Below, piece by piece: positions 26,401 through 37,171 of a stretch of DNA of 44,189 bases. The position numbers and the translations under genes are program-made. Source of the DNA: Methylorubrum zatmanii. Its GTDB lineage: Bacteria; Pseudomonadota; Alphaproteobacteria; Rhizobiales; Beijerinckiaceae. A model generated the notes under the pieces. It was not told where the DNA came from. It saw nothing but the letters and a program-made list of their open reading frames with translations, and searched no databases. Every line of letters starts with the position of its first letter. Positions within the stretch are counted from its first letter, which is position 1. Where the stretch lies: positions 1-44,189 of the forward strand of contig NZ_NKUI01000017.1 of NCBI RefSeq assembly GCF_014845115.1, given 5' to 3'.

Positions 26401-27357
26401 TCAGGCGTGGCCCGTCCGAACGTCGCGCGGCGAGAGATCGAAACGCCGGCGGAACGCGCGGTTGAAGGTCGGGATGTCGGTGAAGCCGCAGGCATACGCG
26501 ATCGTCGCGATCTTCCGCTTGTCGTCGCGCGGCGATGTCAAGCGCCGGTATGCGAGGTCGAGTCGCGTGTCGCGGATCGCCGCCGCGATGCCGCCGGTCT
26601 GTGAGAAGGCCCTGTAGAGTTGCGCCCGCGAGATGCCCAGCGCGACATGGATCTCGTGTGGGTCGAGATTCGGATCATGTATCCGGCGCACGATGTGCGC
26701 GCGGGCGAGCGAGACCGCCATCGCATGCGAGACCTCCGTATCGGACCGCTCGGCCGTGTCGCGGGCGAGACAACCCAGCAGGTGCAGCGCGCTGTCGATC
26801 GCGACCTGTGCCTCGCTCTGCGTCATCCAGGCGACGGATGCGGCGAGCTTGCGCATGAAGGCCCTGAACTCCGCGCTCGCCGACGGCGCGCCGACGCAGC
26901 CGCCCGCGAAGGCTTCGACAGGGCCGATCCGGGCCTCGATGGTCTCCCGCGGCACGGCGAGGCGAATCTCCTCGTACGCGCTCCGTGTTCCCACGACGAA
27001 AGGGCGAGCACGGGACAGGAGGCTCACATCGCCGCCTCCGAGTTGCGTCCCGCGCTCACCTTGCTGCTGATATCCGATCCCATCGATGCCCAGGCCGATC
27101 ACCACCATGTCCCGCGCATTGCGGTCGATGTGCCGGGTTCTGAAATTCAGCCCGATCGGACTGCTGACCGTATGCGTCAGGATCCAGTCCGGCTGCGCGA
27201 CCGTGAGGCGTTTGGCCGAGAACGACTCGCGCGGATGCTGGAGATCGACATCGCCGAAGCGGGCCAGCGCCGTGCTGCGCCAGAACTCGAAGGCGCGTGT
27301 CGGCTCGACATGGCTCGTCGTCTCGATGACGCTATGCACAACCTCACATTCAGACAC
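26401..27357 (-). CDS. AraC-family transcriptional regulator (NphR-like)
   Basis: A 318-residue regulator with an AraC_binding_2-type N-terminal domain (about 20-190) and a C-terminal AraC double helix-turn-helix (LDPHEIHVALGISRAQLYRA, then IATIAYACGFTDIPTFNRAF at about 285-305). It begins with a GTG at 27357 behind AGGAAAT. It lies upstream of, and in the same orientation as, the molybdenum hydroxylase operon with 452 bp between, so it likely activates that operon in response to its substrate. This family often controls catabolism of aromatic compounds or nitriles, which fits N-heterocycle oxidation (inference). Confidence 0.87.
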   Translation of the reverse strand: MSECEVVHSVIETTSHVEPTRAFEFWRSTALARFGDVDLQHPRESFSAKRLTVAQPDWILTHTVSSPIGLNFRTRHIDRNARDMVVIGLGIDGIGYQQQGERGTQLGGGDVSLLSRARPFVVGTRSAYEEIRLAVPRETIEARIGPVEAFAGGCVGAPSASAEFRAFMRKLAASVAWMTQSEAQVAIDSALHLLGCLARDTAERSDTEVSHAMAVSLARAHIVRRIHDPNLDPHEIHVALGISRAQLYRAFSQTGGIAAAIRDTRLDLAYRRLTSPRDDKRKIATIAYACGFTDIPTFNRAFRRRFDLSPRDVRTGHA

Positions 27358-27958
27358 GCACAGATTTCCTGTTTGCCCGAGGACGCCGACCTATCCTTTG
27401 TTTGGATCTATCTGTTGAAGCGCGCCGCGTTGGCAACCTGCGGGAGCGCCTGGGCCTGAGCTTGCCTGGTCTCGGCGTCTTTCGCGGGGCGCGCTCAGCG
27501 GATCCCCGGCCACCCGCGTCTGTTTCGGCTTCTGTGCGCTCGCCATTTCTGCGCGCTCGCCCTGACTTTCGCGAATGACCGCCTGCTCGGCGAGGACGTG
27601 CCTCCGGCACTGACGGAACGGAGTACCTGCCGACCTGCCCGGCGAATGCGTGCCCGATCCTCGATCGGTTCGCCGACGATCTCGAGATGTTCAGCCCGCC
27701 CGCGCCGTCGCTGGATGGAAGGAAGCGCCGCCTGACACGGCCGCTGCGACGCGCTCGCCCCGATCGACACATCTGCGCCTTGGGGATGAAAAAGCAGGAA
27801 CAAAGATCCTCGCCGCCGAGATATCCAAAGCGAGTGCTGGTAGAATATTCCGGCAATCAAATGAGGTTTTTATTCAAATATCATAGGTCATCATCATAGG
27901 TTGCTTTGCGCTGAAAGATCATTTCGCGCTGGTCGCGACAGGAGACGTTCGCCTGCCC
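27358..27958. other. 601-bp intergenic region before the saccharide cluster
   Basis: No gene is recognised. Short frames on both strands lack ribosome sites and recognisable domains; the GC-rich part (27440-27780) might be decayed coding sequence. The part next to the cluster (27840-27905) is AT-rich and holds a 9-bp direct repeat ATCATAGGT at 27880-27888 and 27893-27901, so the promoter of the saccharide operon probably lies here. Confidence 0.45.
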
Positions 27959-29071
27959 ATGAAACATCTCGCCGTCATCACTGGGGGCGCCGGCTTCATC
28001 GGTCGGCATCTCGCGAATGCCCTGCTTCGTCGAGGCTACCGCGTCCGGGTTCTCGATAGTTTGATCGAGCAGGTGCACGGCATCCGAAGTGGTCCCGAAG
28101 GTCTCGACCCCGCAATCGAGTTCGTGGCGGGCGATGTGCGCGACGGTGAGGCCATGGCACGGGCGCTGTCGGGAGCGACCCATGTGGTGCATCTCGCGGC
28201 GGAAGTCGGCGTCGGCCAGAGCATGTACGCGGTCGAGCGCTACGTCTCGGTCAACGATTGCGGCACCGCGACCCTGTTCCAGGCGCTGATCGAGGCGCCG
28301 GTGAAGCGCGTCGTCGTCGCCTCCTCCATGAGCATCTACGGTGAGGGGCTTTACCGCACGGAAGGGGGCGCCACGGTCGAGGACGCGGTGCGCAAGGCCC
28401 GCAAGCCGGGCGAGCCCTGGGATCCCCTCGGCCCGGACGGGCACCCGCTGCGGCCGGTGCCGACCCCGGAGACCAAGCGCCCGGCGCTCGCCTCGGTCTA
28501 TGCCCTGACCAAGTACATGCAGGAGCGCCTGACCCTGACGCTCGCCCCTGCCTACGGCATGGAGGGCGTCGCGCTCCGGCTGTGGAACGTCTACGGCCCC
28601 GGCCAAGCGCTCTCGAATCCCTATACCGGGGTGCTCGCGATCTTCGCCGCGCGGCTCCTCAACAACCAGCCGCCGATGATCTTCGAGGATGGCGAGCAGC
28701 GGCGCGATTTCGTCCATGTCGAGGACGTGGCTCAGGCCTTCGTGCTGGCCCTCGAACATCCGGATGCGGCGGGCCAAGTCTATAATGTCGGCTCGGGGCA
28801 GGACCGCACGGTGAGCGAGGTCGCGCGCCTCCTCGCCCGCGCCATGGGCCGCGAGGCCATCGCGCCGGAGGTCACCGGTCAGGCCCGGGCCGGCGATATC
28901 CGCCACTGCATCGCCGATATCGGCAAGATCACCCGCGAACTCGGCTACGCCCCTAAGCGCGACTTCGAGGAAGGGCTGGCCGAACTCGCCGCCTGGGTCG
29001 CCGAACAGCAGGCCGTCGACCGGGTGGCCGAGGCGCGGCGCGAGCTTGAAGCGCGGGGGCTCGTCGCGTGA
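27959..29071 (+). CDS. NAD-dependent epimerase/dehydratase (extended SDR) 1
   Basis: A 370-residue extended short-chain dehydrogenase acting on nucleotide sugars. The NAD motif GGAGFIG is at 9-15 and the catalytic pair Tyr181/Lys185 is in SVYALTKYM. A long insert (about 130-175) precedes the catalytic Tyr, and LRLWNVYGPGQ and RRDFVHVEDVA follow, as in UDP-glucose/GlcNAc 4-epimerase-like and dTDP-sugar enzymes. The exact sugar is not deducible. The ATG has GGAG somewhat far upstream. It is the first gene of the rightward saccharide operon; its stop overlaps the next start (GTGA). Confidence 0.87.
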   Translation: MKHLAVITGGAGFIGRHLANALLRRGYRVRVLDSLIEQVHGIRSGPEGLDPAIEFVAGDVRDGEAMARALSGATHVVHLAAEVGVGQSMYAVERYVSVNDCGTATLFQALIEAPVKRVVVASSMSIYGEGLYRTEGGATVEDAVRKARKPGEPWDPLGPDGHPLRPVPTPETKRPALASVYALTKYMQERLTLTLAPAYGMEGVALRLWNVYGPGQALSNPYTGVLAIFAARLLNNQPPMIFEDGEQRRDFVHVEDVAQAFVLALEHPDAAGQVYNVGSGQDRTVSEVARLLARAMGREAIAPEVTGQARAGDIRHCIADIGKITRELGYAPKRDFEEGLAELAAWVAEQQAVDRVAEARRELEARGLVA

Positions 29072-30165
29072 GCGCCGCCTCATCCTCTCCTGCCGATGAC
29101 CGCCCCGTCCTCGTGACTGGCGGGGCCGGCTTCGTCGGCGCCAATCTCGCCGACCGCCTCGCCGCCGAGGGGCGCACCGTGCTCATCTACGACGCGCTGG
29201 CGCGGCCGGGCGTCGAGCGCAACCTCGCTTGGCTGACCGAGCGCCATGGCGGGCGGATCGTGCCGGTGATCGCCGATATCCGCGACCGGGACGCGCTGGA
29301 CGCAGCGGTGCGGGAGGCGGGCGCCGTGTTCCACTTCGCCGCCCAGGTCGCGGTGACGACGAGCCTCGTCGCGCCGCGTGAGGACATGGAGGTCAATCTC
29401 GGCGGGACGCTGAACCTGCTGGAGGCTTTGCGCGCCCGCGGCGAACCCGTGCCGCTGATCTTCGCCTCGACCAACAAGGTCTATGGCAGCCTGCCGGAGA
29501 TCGCCCTCGGCGTCGAGGGCGAGGCTTACCGGCCGGACGACCCGCATCTGCGCGCCCACGGCGTCGGCGAGGACCGGCCGCTGGACTTCCACACGCCCTA
29601 TGGCTGCTCCAAGGGCGCCGCCGATGCCTACGTGCTCGACTATGCCCGCAGCTTCGGCCTGCCCACGGTGGTGATGCGGATGAGCTGCATCTACGGCCCC
29701 CGCCAGATGGGCAACGAGGATCAGGGCTGGGTCGCGCATTTCCTGATCCGGGCATTGCGGGGCGAGCCGATCACGCTCTACGGCGACGGGCGGCAGGTGC
29801 GCGATATCCTCCATGTCGAGGATTGCGTTGCCGCCTACCGGGCGGCTTTGGCGCGGATTGACCATGTGGCGGGCCGGGCCTTCAATCTCGGCGGCGGGCC
29901 GGCCAATGCCGTGTCGCTGCGCGGGCTGATCGCCCATGCCGGCCAGTTGCTCGGCCGCGGCATCGCGATCGAGACCGGTCCGTGGCGGCCGGGCGACCAG
30001 CGCTACTACGTCTCCGATCCGCGCCGCGCCATCGCGGCGCTCGGCCTGGAACGGCCCCTGCCGTGGCGCGAGGGCGTGGCGCAGCTCGCCCGCTGGCTTG
30101 CCGAATGGGTGGAGCCGCCGCCCGCCGCGGCGGTGCCGCGCCGCCAGACGGAGGCCGCGCTGTGA
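29068..30165 (+). CDS. NAD-dependent epimerase (extended SDR) 2, CDP-paratose 2-epimerase-like
   Basis: A 365-residue extended SDR. TGGAGFVG is at 17-24, the catalytic Tyr178/Lys182 is in TPYGCSKGAADAYV, and ASTNKVYG is at 133-140. The NKVYG and YGCSKGAAD signatures resemble CDP-paratose/tyvelose 2-epimerase, so a C2 epimerisation or related step on a nucleotide sugar is plausible. The GTG start overlaps the previous stop by four bases and its own stop overlaps the next GTG, so the three genes are translationally coupled. Its substrate here is unknown. Confidence 0.87.
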   Translation: MSAASSSPADDRPVLVTGGAGFVGANLADRLAAEGRTVLIYDALARPGVERNLAWLTERHGGRIVPVIADIRDRDALDAAVREAGAVFHFAAQVAVTTSLVAPREDMEVNLGGTLNLLEALRARGEPVPLIFASTNKVYGSLPEIALGVEGEAYRPDDPHLRAHGVGEDRPLDFHTPYGCSKGAADAYVLDYARSFGLPTVVMRMSCIYGPRQMGNEDQGWVAHFLIRALRGEPITLYGDGRQVRDILHVEDCVAAYRAALARIDHVAGRAFNLGGGPANAVSLRGLIAHAGQLLGRGIAIETGPWRPGDQRYYVSDPRRAIAALGLERPLPWREGVAQLARWLAEWVEPPPAAAVPRRQTEAAL

Positions 30166-31454
30166 GGGTCGCCCTGGTCAATCCCGCCTGGGACTACCGC
30201 AACAGCATCTATTTCGGCTGCCGCGCGCCGCATCTGCCGCTCGAGCTCGGCTATGCCGCCGCCCTGCTGCGGGCTGCCGGCCACGAGACGCTGATCGTCG
30301 ACGCCCCCCTCGAAGGCCTCTCGACCGAGGAGGCCGCCGGGCGCGTGGCCGATTTCGCCCCCGGCATGACCGTGGTGACCACGGCCCCGACCTATCTGTT
30401 CTGGCGCTGCGCCCCGCCGGAATTGCGGGTGCCGCGCCTGTTCCTCGACGCCCTCGGGGATCGGGGTGGTCGCACCGTCGCGGTCGGCCCGCACGGTTCG
30501 GCCACGCCGCGCCCGGCCCTGGATAAGCTCGGCTGCGACCTCGTCGTGCGCGGCGAATGCGAGGAGATCGTCGCCCGCCTCGCCGGAGCCGAGGATGTCC
30601 GCGCCCTTCCAGGGCTGGCCTATCGCGTTGGAGGGGAGACCGCCGTCACCGGCCCGCCCCAGGCCGCCCGCTTCACCGATCTGCCGGCTTTACGCTGGCC
30701 GGATGCCTGGATCGCCTGCCACCACCATCACCACCACCGCTTCGACACCGTGCCCGACGGGCCGGGCGCCGAGGTCGAGGCCTCACGCGGCTGCCCCTAT
30801 ACCTGCAGCTTCTGCGCCAAGATCGATTTCCGCGATGCCTATCGCCGCCGCGATCTCTCCCTCGTGCTGGACGAGATCGACGGGCTGATCGCCCAGGGCG
30901 TGACCTATCTCTATTTCGTCGACGAAATTTTCCTGCCGCAGAAGCCGCTGCTGGAAGCCCTGGTCGGGCGACGGGTGAAGTTCGGGGTGCAGACCCGGAT
31001 CGATCTCTGGAAGCCGGACATGCTCGACCTGCTCGGGGCGGCGGGCTGCGTCTCCATCGAGGCCGGGGTCGAGAGCCTGACCGAGGAGGGCCGCGCCGCC
31101 CTCGACAAGAAATGCCGCGCCTCCACCGACGATCTTGCCGAGCGGCTGATCTATGCCCGCCGCTCCGTCCCCTTCGTTCAGGCCAATCTCATTGCCGTGG
31201 CGGGCGACGATCCCGGTCTCGTCGCCGATTGGCGCGACCGCCTGCGCGGACAGGGCGTCTGGGCCAACGATCCGGTGCCGCTCTATCCCTATCCGAGCTC
31301 GCCGGATTACCGCCGGCTCTGGGGCGAGCCCGATGACGGCGCCTGGGAGCGGGCGCACGCGCATTACCTCGCTCAGTTCGAGCGCTTCAGCGACATCCAA
31401 GAGGAGCGCCCGCTGCCCCTGGCCGAACTGGAGGCAGGCTGCGGATGCCGATGA
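30162..31454 (+). CDS. B12-binding-domain radical SAM protein
   Basis: A 430-residue protein with an N-terminal cobalamin-binding-like Rossmann domain (about 1-135, LELGYAAALLRAAGH and VAVGPHGSATP) and a radical SAM domain with the cluster motif Cys211, Cys215, Cys218 (RGCPYTCSFC). It resembles the family often found with saccharide genes (TIGR04295-type, from memory). Such enzymes can methylate unactivated carbon or rearrange sugars. A natural run of six histidines lies at 187-192, just before the radical SAM domain. GTG 30162 overlaps the previous stop, and its stop overlaps the next gene. The reaction is unknown, but the setting implies modification of a sugar or cyclitol. Confidence 0.85.
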   Translation: MRVALVNPAWDYRNSIYFGCRAPHLPLELGYAAALLRAAGHETLIVDAPLEGLSTEEAAGRVADFAPGMTVVTTAPTYLFWRCAPPELRVPRLFLDALGDRGGRTVAVGPHGSATPRPALDKLGCDLVVRGECEEIVARLAGAEDVRALPGLAYRVGGETAVTGPPQAARFTDLPALRWPDAWIACHHHHHHRFDTVPDGPGAEVEASRGCPYTCSFCAKIDFRDAYRRRDLSLVLDEIDGLIAQGVTYLYFVDEIFLPQKPLLEALVGRRVKFGVQTRIDLWKPDMLDLLGAAGCVSIEAGVESLTEEGRAALDKKCRASTDDLAERLIYARRSVPFVQANLIAVAGDDPGLVADWRDRLRGQGVWANDPVPLYPYPSSPDYRRLWGEPDDGAWERAHAHYLAQFERFSDIQEERPLPLAELEAGCGCR

Positions 31455-32563
31455 GACAGGGGCCGGCCCGGCCGCATATCCTGATGAGCGCCGATGCCCT
31501 CGGCGGTGTCTGGCAATACAGCCTCGAACTTGCCCGGGGCCTGGGGCGTCATGGCCTGTCGGTGACGCTGGCGCTGATGGGGCCGGCGCCTTCCGCCGGG
31601 GCCCTGACCCGCGCCGAGACCGAGACCGGCGCCCGGATCGTGCCGACCGGCCTGCCCCTCGATTGGACCGCCCGCCGCCCCGCCGAGGTCGTCGCCGCTG
31701 CCGCCGCCCTGGCGCGGCTCGCCGGCGATGTCGGCGCCGATCTCGTCCATCTCCATGCCCCGGCCCTGGCGCTCGGCGCCTTCGAGGTTCCGGTGGTGGC
31801 GGTGTGCCATTCCTGTGTCGCGACATGGTGGGCGGCCCTCGGCGACGGCCCGCTGCCGGAGGATCTCGCGTGGCGCAGCGAGCTCGCCGCGCGGGGCTGC
31901 CGCGCCGCCGACCGGTTGCTGGCGCCGACCCGCGCCTTCGCCGAGGCGACCCGCGCCGCTTACGGTTTGCCGCAACCGCCGCAGGTCGTGTGCAACGGGC
32001 GTCATTGCGCCGAGACGCTGCCGGAAACGGCGCCGGTCGCGCACGCCTTCACCGCCGGCCGGCTCTGGGATCCGGCCAAGAACGCCACCGCCCTCGACCG
32101 GATGGCGGCCCGCCTCGACGTGCCGCTGTTCGCGGCCGGGCCGGTCGAGGGGCCGAACGGCGAGCGCTGCACGCCGACGCATCTGCGTCCCCTCGGCCGC
32201 CTCGACGGCGCGGGAATGGCGCGCGAACTCGACCGGCGCCCGGTCTTCGTCTCGCTCGCCCGCTACGAGCCGTTCGGGCTCGCGGTGCTGGAGGCGGCGG
32301 GTGCCGGCTGCGCCCTGGTGCTTTCCGACATCCCGACCTTTTCGGAACTCTGGCAGGACGCGGCGATCCTGATTCCGGCCGACGACGAGGCCACCGCCGC
32401 GCAAGCGGCGAAGGGCCTGCTCGCCGATCCCGACAAACGGGCGCGGCTCGCCGGGGCGGCCCGTGCCCGCGCCGCCCGCTACGGCACCGAGGCCATGACG
32501 GCGGGCGTGCTCGGCGTGTTCCGCGATTGCCTCGGCGCGGATGCAGCGGGGGCGGCCGCATGA
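31445..32563 (+). CDS. GT4-type glycosyltransferase
   Basis: A 372-residue retaining glycosyltransferase with a GT-B fold. The N-terminal acceptor domain begins ILMSADALGGVWQYSLELA, and the C-terminal donor domain contains the E-x7-E motif YEPFGLAVLEAA near residue 280, followed by GCALVLSDIPTFSELW. ATG 31445 is given; ATG 31451, in the same frame, makes the ATGA overlap typical of this operon and may be the true start. It is the first of four consecutive glycosyltransferase genes and differs in type from the other three. Donor and acceptor are unknown; UDP-xylose and inositol phosphate are plausible from neighbouring genes. Confidence 0.87.
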   Translation: MPMRQGPARPHILMSADALGGVWQYSLELARGLGRHGLSVTLALMGPAPSAGALTRAETETGARIVPTGLPLDWTARRPAEVVAAAAALARLAGDVGADLVHLHAPALALGAFEVPVVAVCHSCVATWWAALGDGPLPEDLAWRSELAARGCRAADRLLAPTRAFAEATRAAYGLPQPPQVVCNGRHCAETLPETAPVAHAFTAGRLWDPAKNATALDRMAARLDVPLFAAGPVEGPNGERCTPTHLRPLGRLDGAGMARELDRRPVFVSLARYEPFGLAVLEAAGAGCALVLSDIPTFSELWQDAAILIPADDEATAAQAAKGLLADPDKRARLAGAARARAARYGTEAMTAGVLGVFRDCLGADAAGAAA

Positions 32564-33681
32564 GGATCGTCTATTTCACCCATTCCCTGGCCTCGTGCTG
32601 GAACCACGGCAACGCCCATTTTCTGCGCGGCGTCCTGCGCGAACTGATTGCCCAGGGTCACGGCGTCGAGGCCCACGAGCCCGAGGGCGCTTGGAGCCTC
32701 GACAACCTCCTGCGCGACCGGGGACCGGCCGGGCTCGATGCCTATCGCCAAGCCTATCCCGAACTCTCGTCGCGCACTTATCGGGAGGAGGCGGAGGCCG
32801 TCGAGCGGGCGCGGGGCGCCGATCTCGTCATCGCCCATGAGTGGAACGCCCCCGGCCTGATCGCCGGCCTCGGGCGGGCGCGCAAGAACGGCCGGTTCGG
32901 CACCCTGCTGTTCCACGATACCCACCACCGGGCGGTGAGCGCCTCCGACGAGATGGCTGCCTTCGATCTCTCCGGCTACGACGGCATCCTCGCCTTCGGC
33001 GAAGCCCTGGCCCGGGTCTATCGGGCCCGCGGGTGGGACGGGCACACCTTCGTCTGGCACGAGGCCGCCGATACCCGCCTCTTCCAGCCGCCCACCATTG
33101 AGGCCGACCGCGCCGGTCTCGTCTGGATCGGCAATTGGGGCGACGGCGAGCGCACGCGGGAACTCGAACACTTCCTGTTCCGCCCGGCCGAAGCCGCCGG
33201 CCTGCCCCTCGACATCTACGGCGTGCGCTATCCCGAGGCGGCGCTGGCGACGCTGGACCGCTACGGCGCCCGCTACCATGGCTGGGCACCGAACGCCCTC
33301 GCGCCGGGCCTGTTCGCCCGCGCCCTCGCCACCGTGCATGTGCCACGCCGCTTCTATGTCGAGGCGCTGCCCGGCATCCCGACCATCCGCGTGTTCGAGG
33401 CGCTCGCCTGCGGCATCCCGCTCGCCAGCGCGCCGTGGGACGATGCGGAGGGGCTGTTCACGCCGGGCGCGGATTACCTCGTCGCCCGGGACGGCGCGGA
33501 GATGGAGCGCCACCTGCGGGCGCTCGCCTCCGACGCGGATCTGCGCCGGGCGCTCGCCGCCCACGGCCTCGCCACGATCCGCGCCCGCCACACCTGCCGG
33601 CACCGCGCCGACGAACTTCTGGCCATCGCGGCGTCCCTCACCGGACCCGCCGCAGCCCCCCGCTCCTGGAGGCGCGCATGA
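32560..33681 (+). CDS. CgeB-type glycosyltransferase 1
   Basis: A 373-residue GT-B protein with the CgeB/YkvP-like C-terminal domain (LPGIPTIRVFEALACGIPLA, then a stretch with DDAEGLFTPGADYLVA). The N-terminus (MRIVYFTHSLASCWNHGNAH) parallels the starts of the next two proteins (SSYWNGAATYYRGLL; SSWGNGHATTYRALL), so the three are paralogues. The start overlaps the previous stop (ATGA) and its stop overlaps the next start. It probably adds a sugar to a small or lipid-free acceptor; specificity is unknown. Confidence 0.83.
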   Translation: MRIVYFTHSLASCWNHGNAHFLRGVLRELIAQGHGVEAHEPEGAWSLDNLLRDRGPAGLDAYRQAYPELSSRTYREEAEAVERARGADLVIAHEWNAPGLIAGLGRARKNGRFGTLLFHDTHHRAVSASDEMAAFDLSGYDGILAFGEALARVYRARGWDGHTFVWHEAADTRLFQPPTIEADRAGLVWIGNWGDGERTRELEHFLFRPAEAAGLPLDIYGVRYPEAALATLDRYGARYHGWAPNALAPGLFARALATVHVPRRFYVEALPGIPTIRVFEALACGIPLASAPWDDAEGLFTPGADYLVARDGAEMERHLRALASDADLRRALAAHGLATIRARHTCRHRADELLAIAASLTGPAAAPRSWRRA

Positions 33682-34787
33682 AAACCATCGCGTTCTACGG
33701 CTCCTCGCTGCTCTCCTCGTACTGGAACGGCGCCGCCACCTATTATCGCGGCCTGCTGCGCGATCTCGCCGGGCGCGGCTACCGCATCACCTTCTACGAG
33801 CCCGACGCCTTCGACCGGCAGAGCCACCGCGACATCGACCCGCCGGATTGGGCGCGGGTGCGGGTCTATCCCGCGACGCCGGAGGCGATGCGGGCGGTGG
33901 TCGCCGAGGCGGCGGCGGCCGACATCGTGGTCAAGGCGAGCGGCGTCGGCGTGTTCGACGACGAACTTCTGGAGGGTGTGACCGCCGCCGCGCGGCCCGA
34001 GGCGATCCGCATCTTCTGGGACGTGGACGCGCCGGCGACGCTCGCCGAGATGCGCGGCGATCCGGGGCATGTCCTGCACCGGGCGATGCCCGCCCTCGAT
34101 CTCGTCCTCACCTATGGCGGCGGCCCGCCGGTGGTGTCGGCCTATGAAGCTTTCGGCGCGCGGGCCTGCATCCCGGTCTACAACGCCCTCGATCCCGAGA
34201 CCCACCACCCGGTTGCGCCGGATCCGCGCTTCGCCGCCGATCTCGCCTTCCTCGGCAACCGCCTGCCCGACCGCGAGGAGCGGGTGCAGACATTCTTCCT
34301 CGTCGCGGCGGCGCGCCTGCCGGAGCGGCGCTTCCTCCTGGGCGGAAGCGGCTGGGAGGCGAGGGGCCTGCCGCTCAACGTGCGCCACATCGGCCATGTC
34401 TCGACCCGCGACCACAACGCCTTCAACGTCTCGCCGCTGGCCGTCCTCAACATCGCCCGCGAGAGCATGGCGGCGGTGGGCTTCTCGCCCGCGACCCGGG
34501 TGTTCGAGGCGGCGGGCGCCGGCGGCTGCCTCATCACCGATGCCTGGGAGGGGCTCGGCCTGTTCCTGAAGGAGGGCGAGGAAGTGCTTGTCGCCCGCGA
34601 CGGCCGCGACGTCGCCGATCATGTCGCGGCGCTGACCCCTGAGCGCGCCCGCGCCATCGGCGAGGCGGCCCGCCGCCGGATCCTGTCCGAGCACACCTAT
34701 GCCCGGCGCGGCGCCCAGGTCGATGCGATCTTCCGGGAGGAGGCCACGCGCAAGGCCGCCGCCTCGTTCGAGCGGAGCGTGGCATGA
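33678..34787 (+). CDS. CgeB-type glycosyltransferase 2
   Basis: A 369-residue paralogue of its two neighbours. The N-terminal motif is YGSSLLSSYWNGAATYYRGL and the nucleotide-sugar domain contains GFSPATRVFEAAGAGGCLIT followed by DAWEGLGLFLKEGEEVLVA near residues 275-310. It is coupled on both sides by four-base ATGA overlaps. The N-terminal asparagine-glycine block is shared among the three CgeB-like proteins and probably contacts the acceptor (inference). Donor and acceptor are unknown. Confidence 0.84.
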   Translation: MKTIAFYGSSLLSSYWNGAATYYRGLLRDLAGRGYRITFYEPDAFDRQSHRDIDPPDWARVRVYPATPEAMRAVVAEAAAADIVVKASGVGVFDDELLEGVTAAARPEAIRIFWDVDAPATLAEMRGDPGHVLHRAMPALDLVLTYGGGPPVVSAYEAFGARACIPVYNALDPETHHPVAPDPRFAADLAFLGNRLPDREERVQTFFLVAAARLPERRFLLGGSGWEARGLPLNVRHIGHVSTRDHNAFNVSPLAVLNIARESMAAVGFSPATRVFEAAGAGGCLITDAWEGLGLFLKEGEEVLVARDGRDVADHVAALTPERARAIGEAARRRILSEHTYARRGAQVDAIFREEATRKAAASFERSVA

Positions 34788-35913
34788 CCGAATCCCCGCT
34801 CCGCCTCGTGGTTCTGGGCCTGAGCCTGTCCTCGTCCTGGGGCAACGGCCACGCCACCACCTATCGCGCCCTGCTCAAGGCCTTCGCCGCGCGCGGCCAC
34901 ACCGTCACCTTCCTGGAGCGCGACGTGCCCTGGTACGCCGCCCACCGCGATCTGCCCGATCCCGATTTCTGCCGGCTGATGCTCTACGCGGATCTCTCGG
35001 AGCTGCGGGCCCATCGCGGGCTGATCGAGGCGGCGGACGCGGTCATCGTCGGCTCCTACGTGCCGGAGGGGATCGCGGTCGGGAACCGCGTCCTCTCCTG
35101 GGCGCGGGGCGTGCGGGCCTTCTACGACATCGACACGCCGATCACCCTGACCGGACTGGAAGCCGGCACCTGCGCCTATCTCGGCCGCGCCCAGATCCGC
35201 GATTACGACCTCTACCTTTCCTTCACCGGCGGCCCGACCCTGGAGCGGCTGGAGCGGGACTACGGTGCCCCGGCCGCCCGCGCGCTGTATTGCTCGGTCG
35301 ATCCGCAGGCCTATCCCGCGCTCGACCGTGAGCCGGCTTACGATCTCAGCTATCTCGGCACCTACAGCCCCGACCGGCAGCCGACCCTGGAACGCCTGCT
35401 GATCGAGCCCGCAAGGCGCGCGCCGGATCTGCGCTTCGCGGTCGGCGGACCGCAATATCCGGCCGGGATCGAGTGGCCGGCCAACGTCACCCGCATCGAT
35501 CACCTGGCGCCGGACGCGCATCCGGCATTCTACGCGTCGAGCCGGTACACCCTGAACGTCACCCGCGCCGACATGATCGCCGCCGGGTGGAGCCCGAGCG
35601 TGCGCCTGTTCGAGGCGGCGAGCACCGGCACGCCCCTCATCAGCGACCGCTGGGACGGGCTCGAGACGATCCTGGCCCCGGATCGCGAGATCCTCTGTCC
35701 GGACACGCCCGATGCCGTGCTCGCGATTCTGCGCGACCGACCGGAAGCGGAGCGCCGCCGGATCGGAACGGCGGCGCGGGAGGCGGTGCTGGCCCGGCAT
35801 TCGGCCGCGCACCGCGCCGCGGAACTCGACGCACATCTGCGCGAGGCCGCTGACCGGCGCAGGCCCGGTGCCCCACTCTTGTTCCGCGAAGCCCCAGTCG
35901 AGGGAGTGAGTGC

Positions 35914-35917
<4 letters not shown>
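34784..35917 (+). CDS. CgeB-type glycosyltransferase 3
   Basis: A 377-residue paralogue of the preceding two enzymes. The start region contains LSLSSSWGNGHATTYRALL and the donor domain AAGWSPSVRLFEAASTGTPL near residue 270, followed by a DRWDGLETILAP segment. It overlaps the previous gene by four bases and the next by four. Three tandem paralogues suggest sequential additions of different sugars, or of the same sugar to different positions, in building one oligosaccharide. Confidence 0.84.
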
Positions 35918-37002
<1,085 letters not shown>

Positions 37003-37026
37003 CGGCCCTCATCGCTCCCCCGGCTT

Positions 37027-37162
37027 TCCTCATGCCGAGGTGCTGCGTCAGCAACCTCGACGCACGCCGCCACGCTTCTCCCGGCGAAGAGCTGCCAAGG
37101 GATCGGTGGTCGTTCCGGGGCGCTTCGAGGCTTAAGCCTTGCTCGGCGCCTCAGCATGAGGA
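37027..37162. repeat. REP-like intergenic inverted repeat providing a ribosome site
   Basis: The arms TCCTCATGCCGAGGTGC (37027-37043) and, reverse-complemented, 37146-37162 match at 15 of 17 positions, enclosing ~100 bases. The CTCATGCTGAGG-type core resembles dispersed intergenic repeats common in alphaproteobacterial genomes (from memory). The right arm ends in ATGAGGA, and this GAGGAGG is the ribosome site of the inositol-phosphate synthase gene. Confidence 0.75.
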
Positions 37163-37171
37163 GGCTTGAGC

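Noticed and set aside
27440..27780. A transposase or regulator remnant
   Set aside because: The frames suggested decayed coding sequence but no motif of any family could be identified.
27881..29083. A 400-codon minus-strand open frame over the first SDR gene
   Set aside because: Antisense of a clear SDR; the sequence has no recognisable domain and a composition typical of GC-rich shadows.
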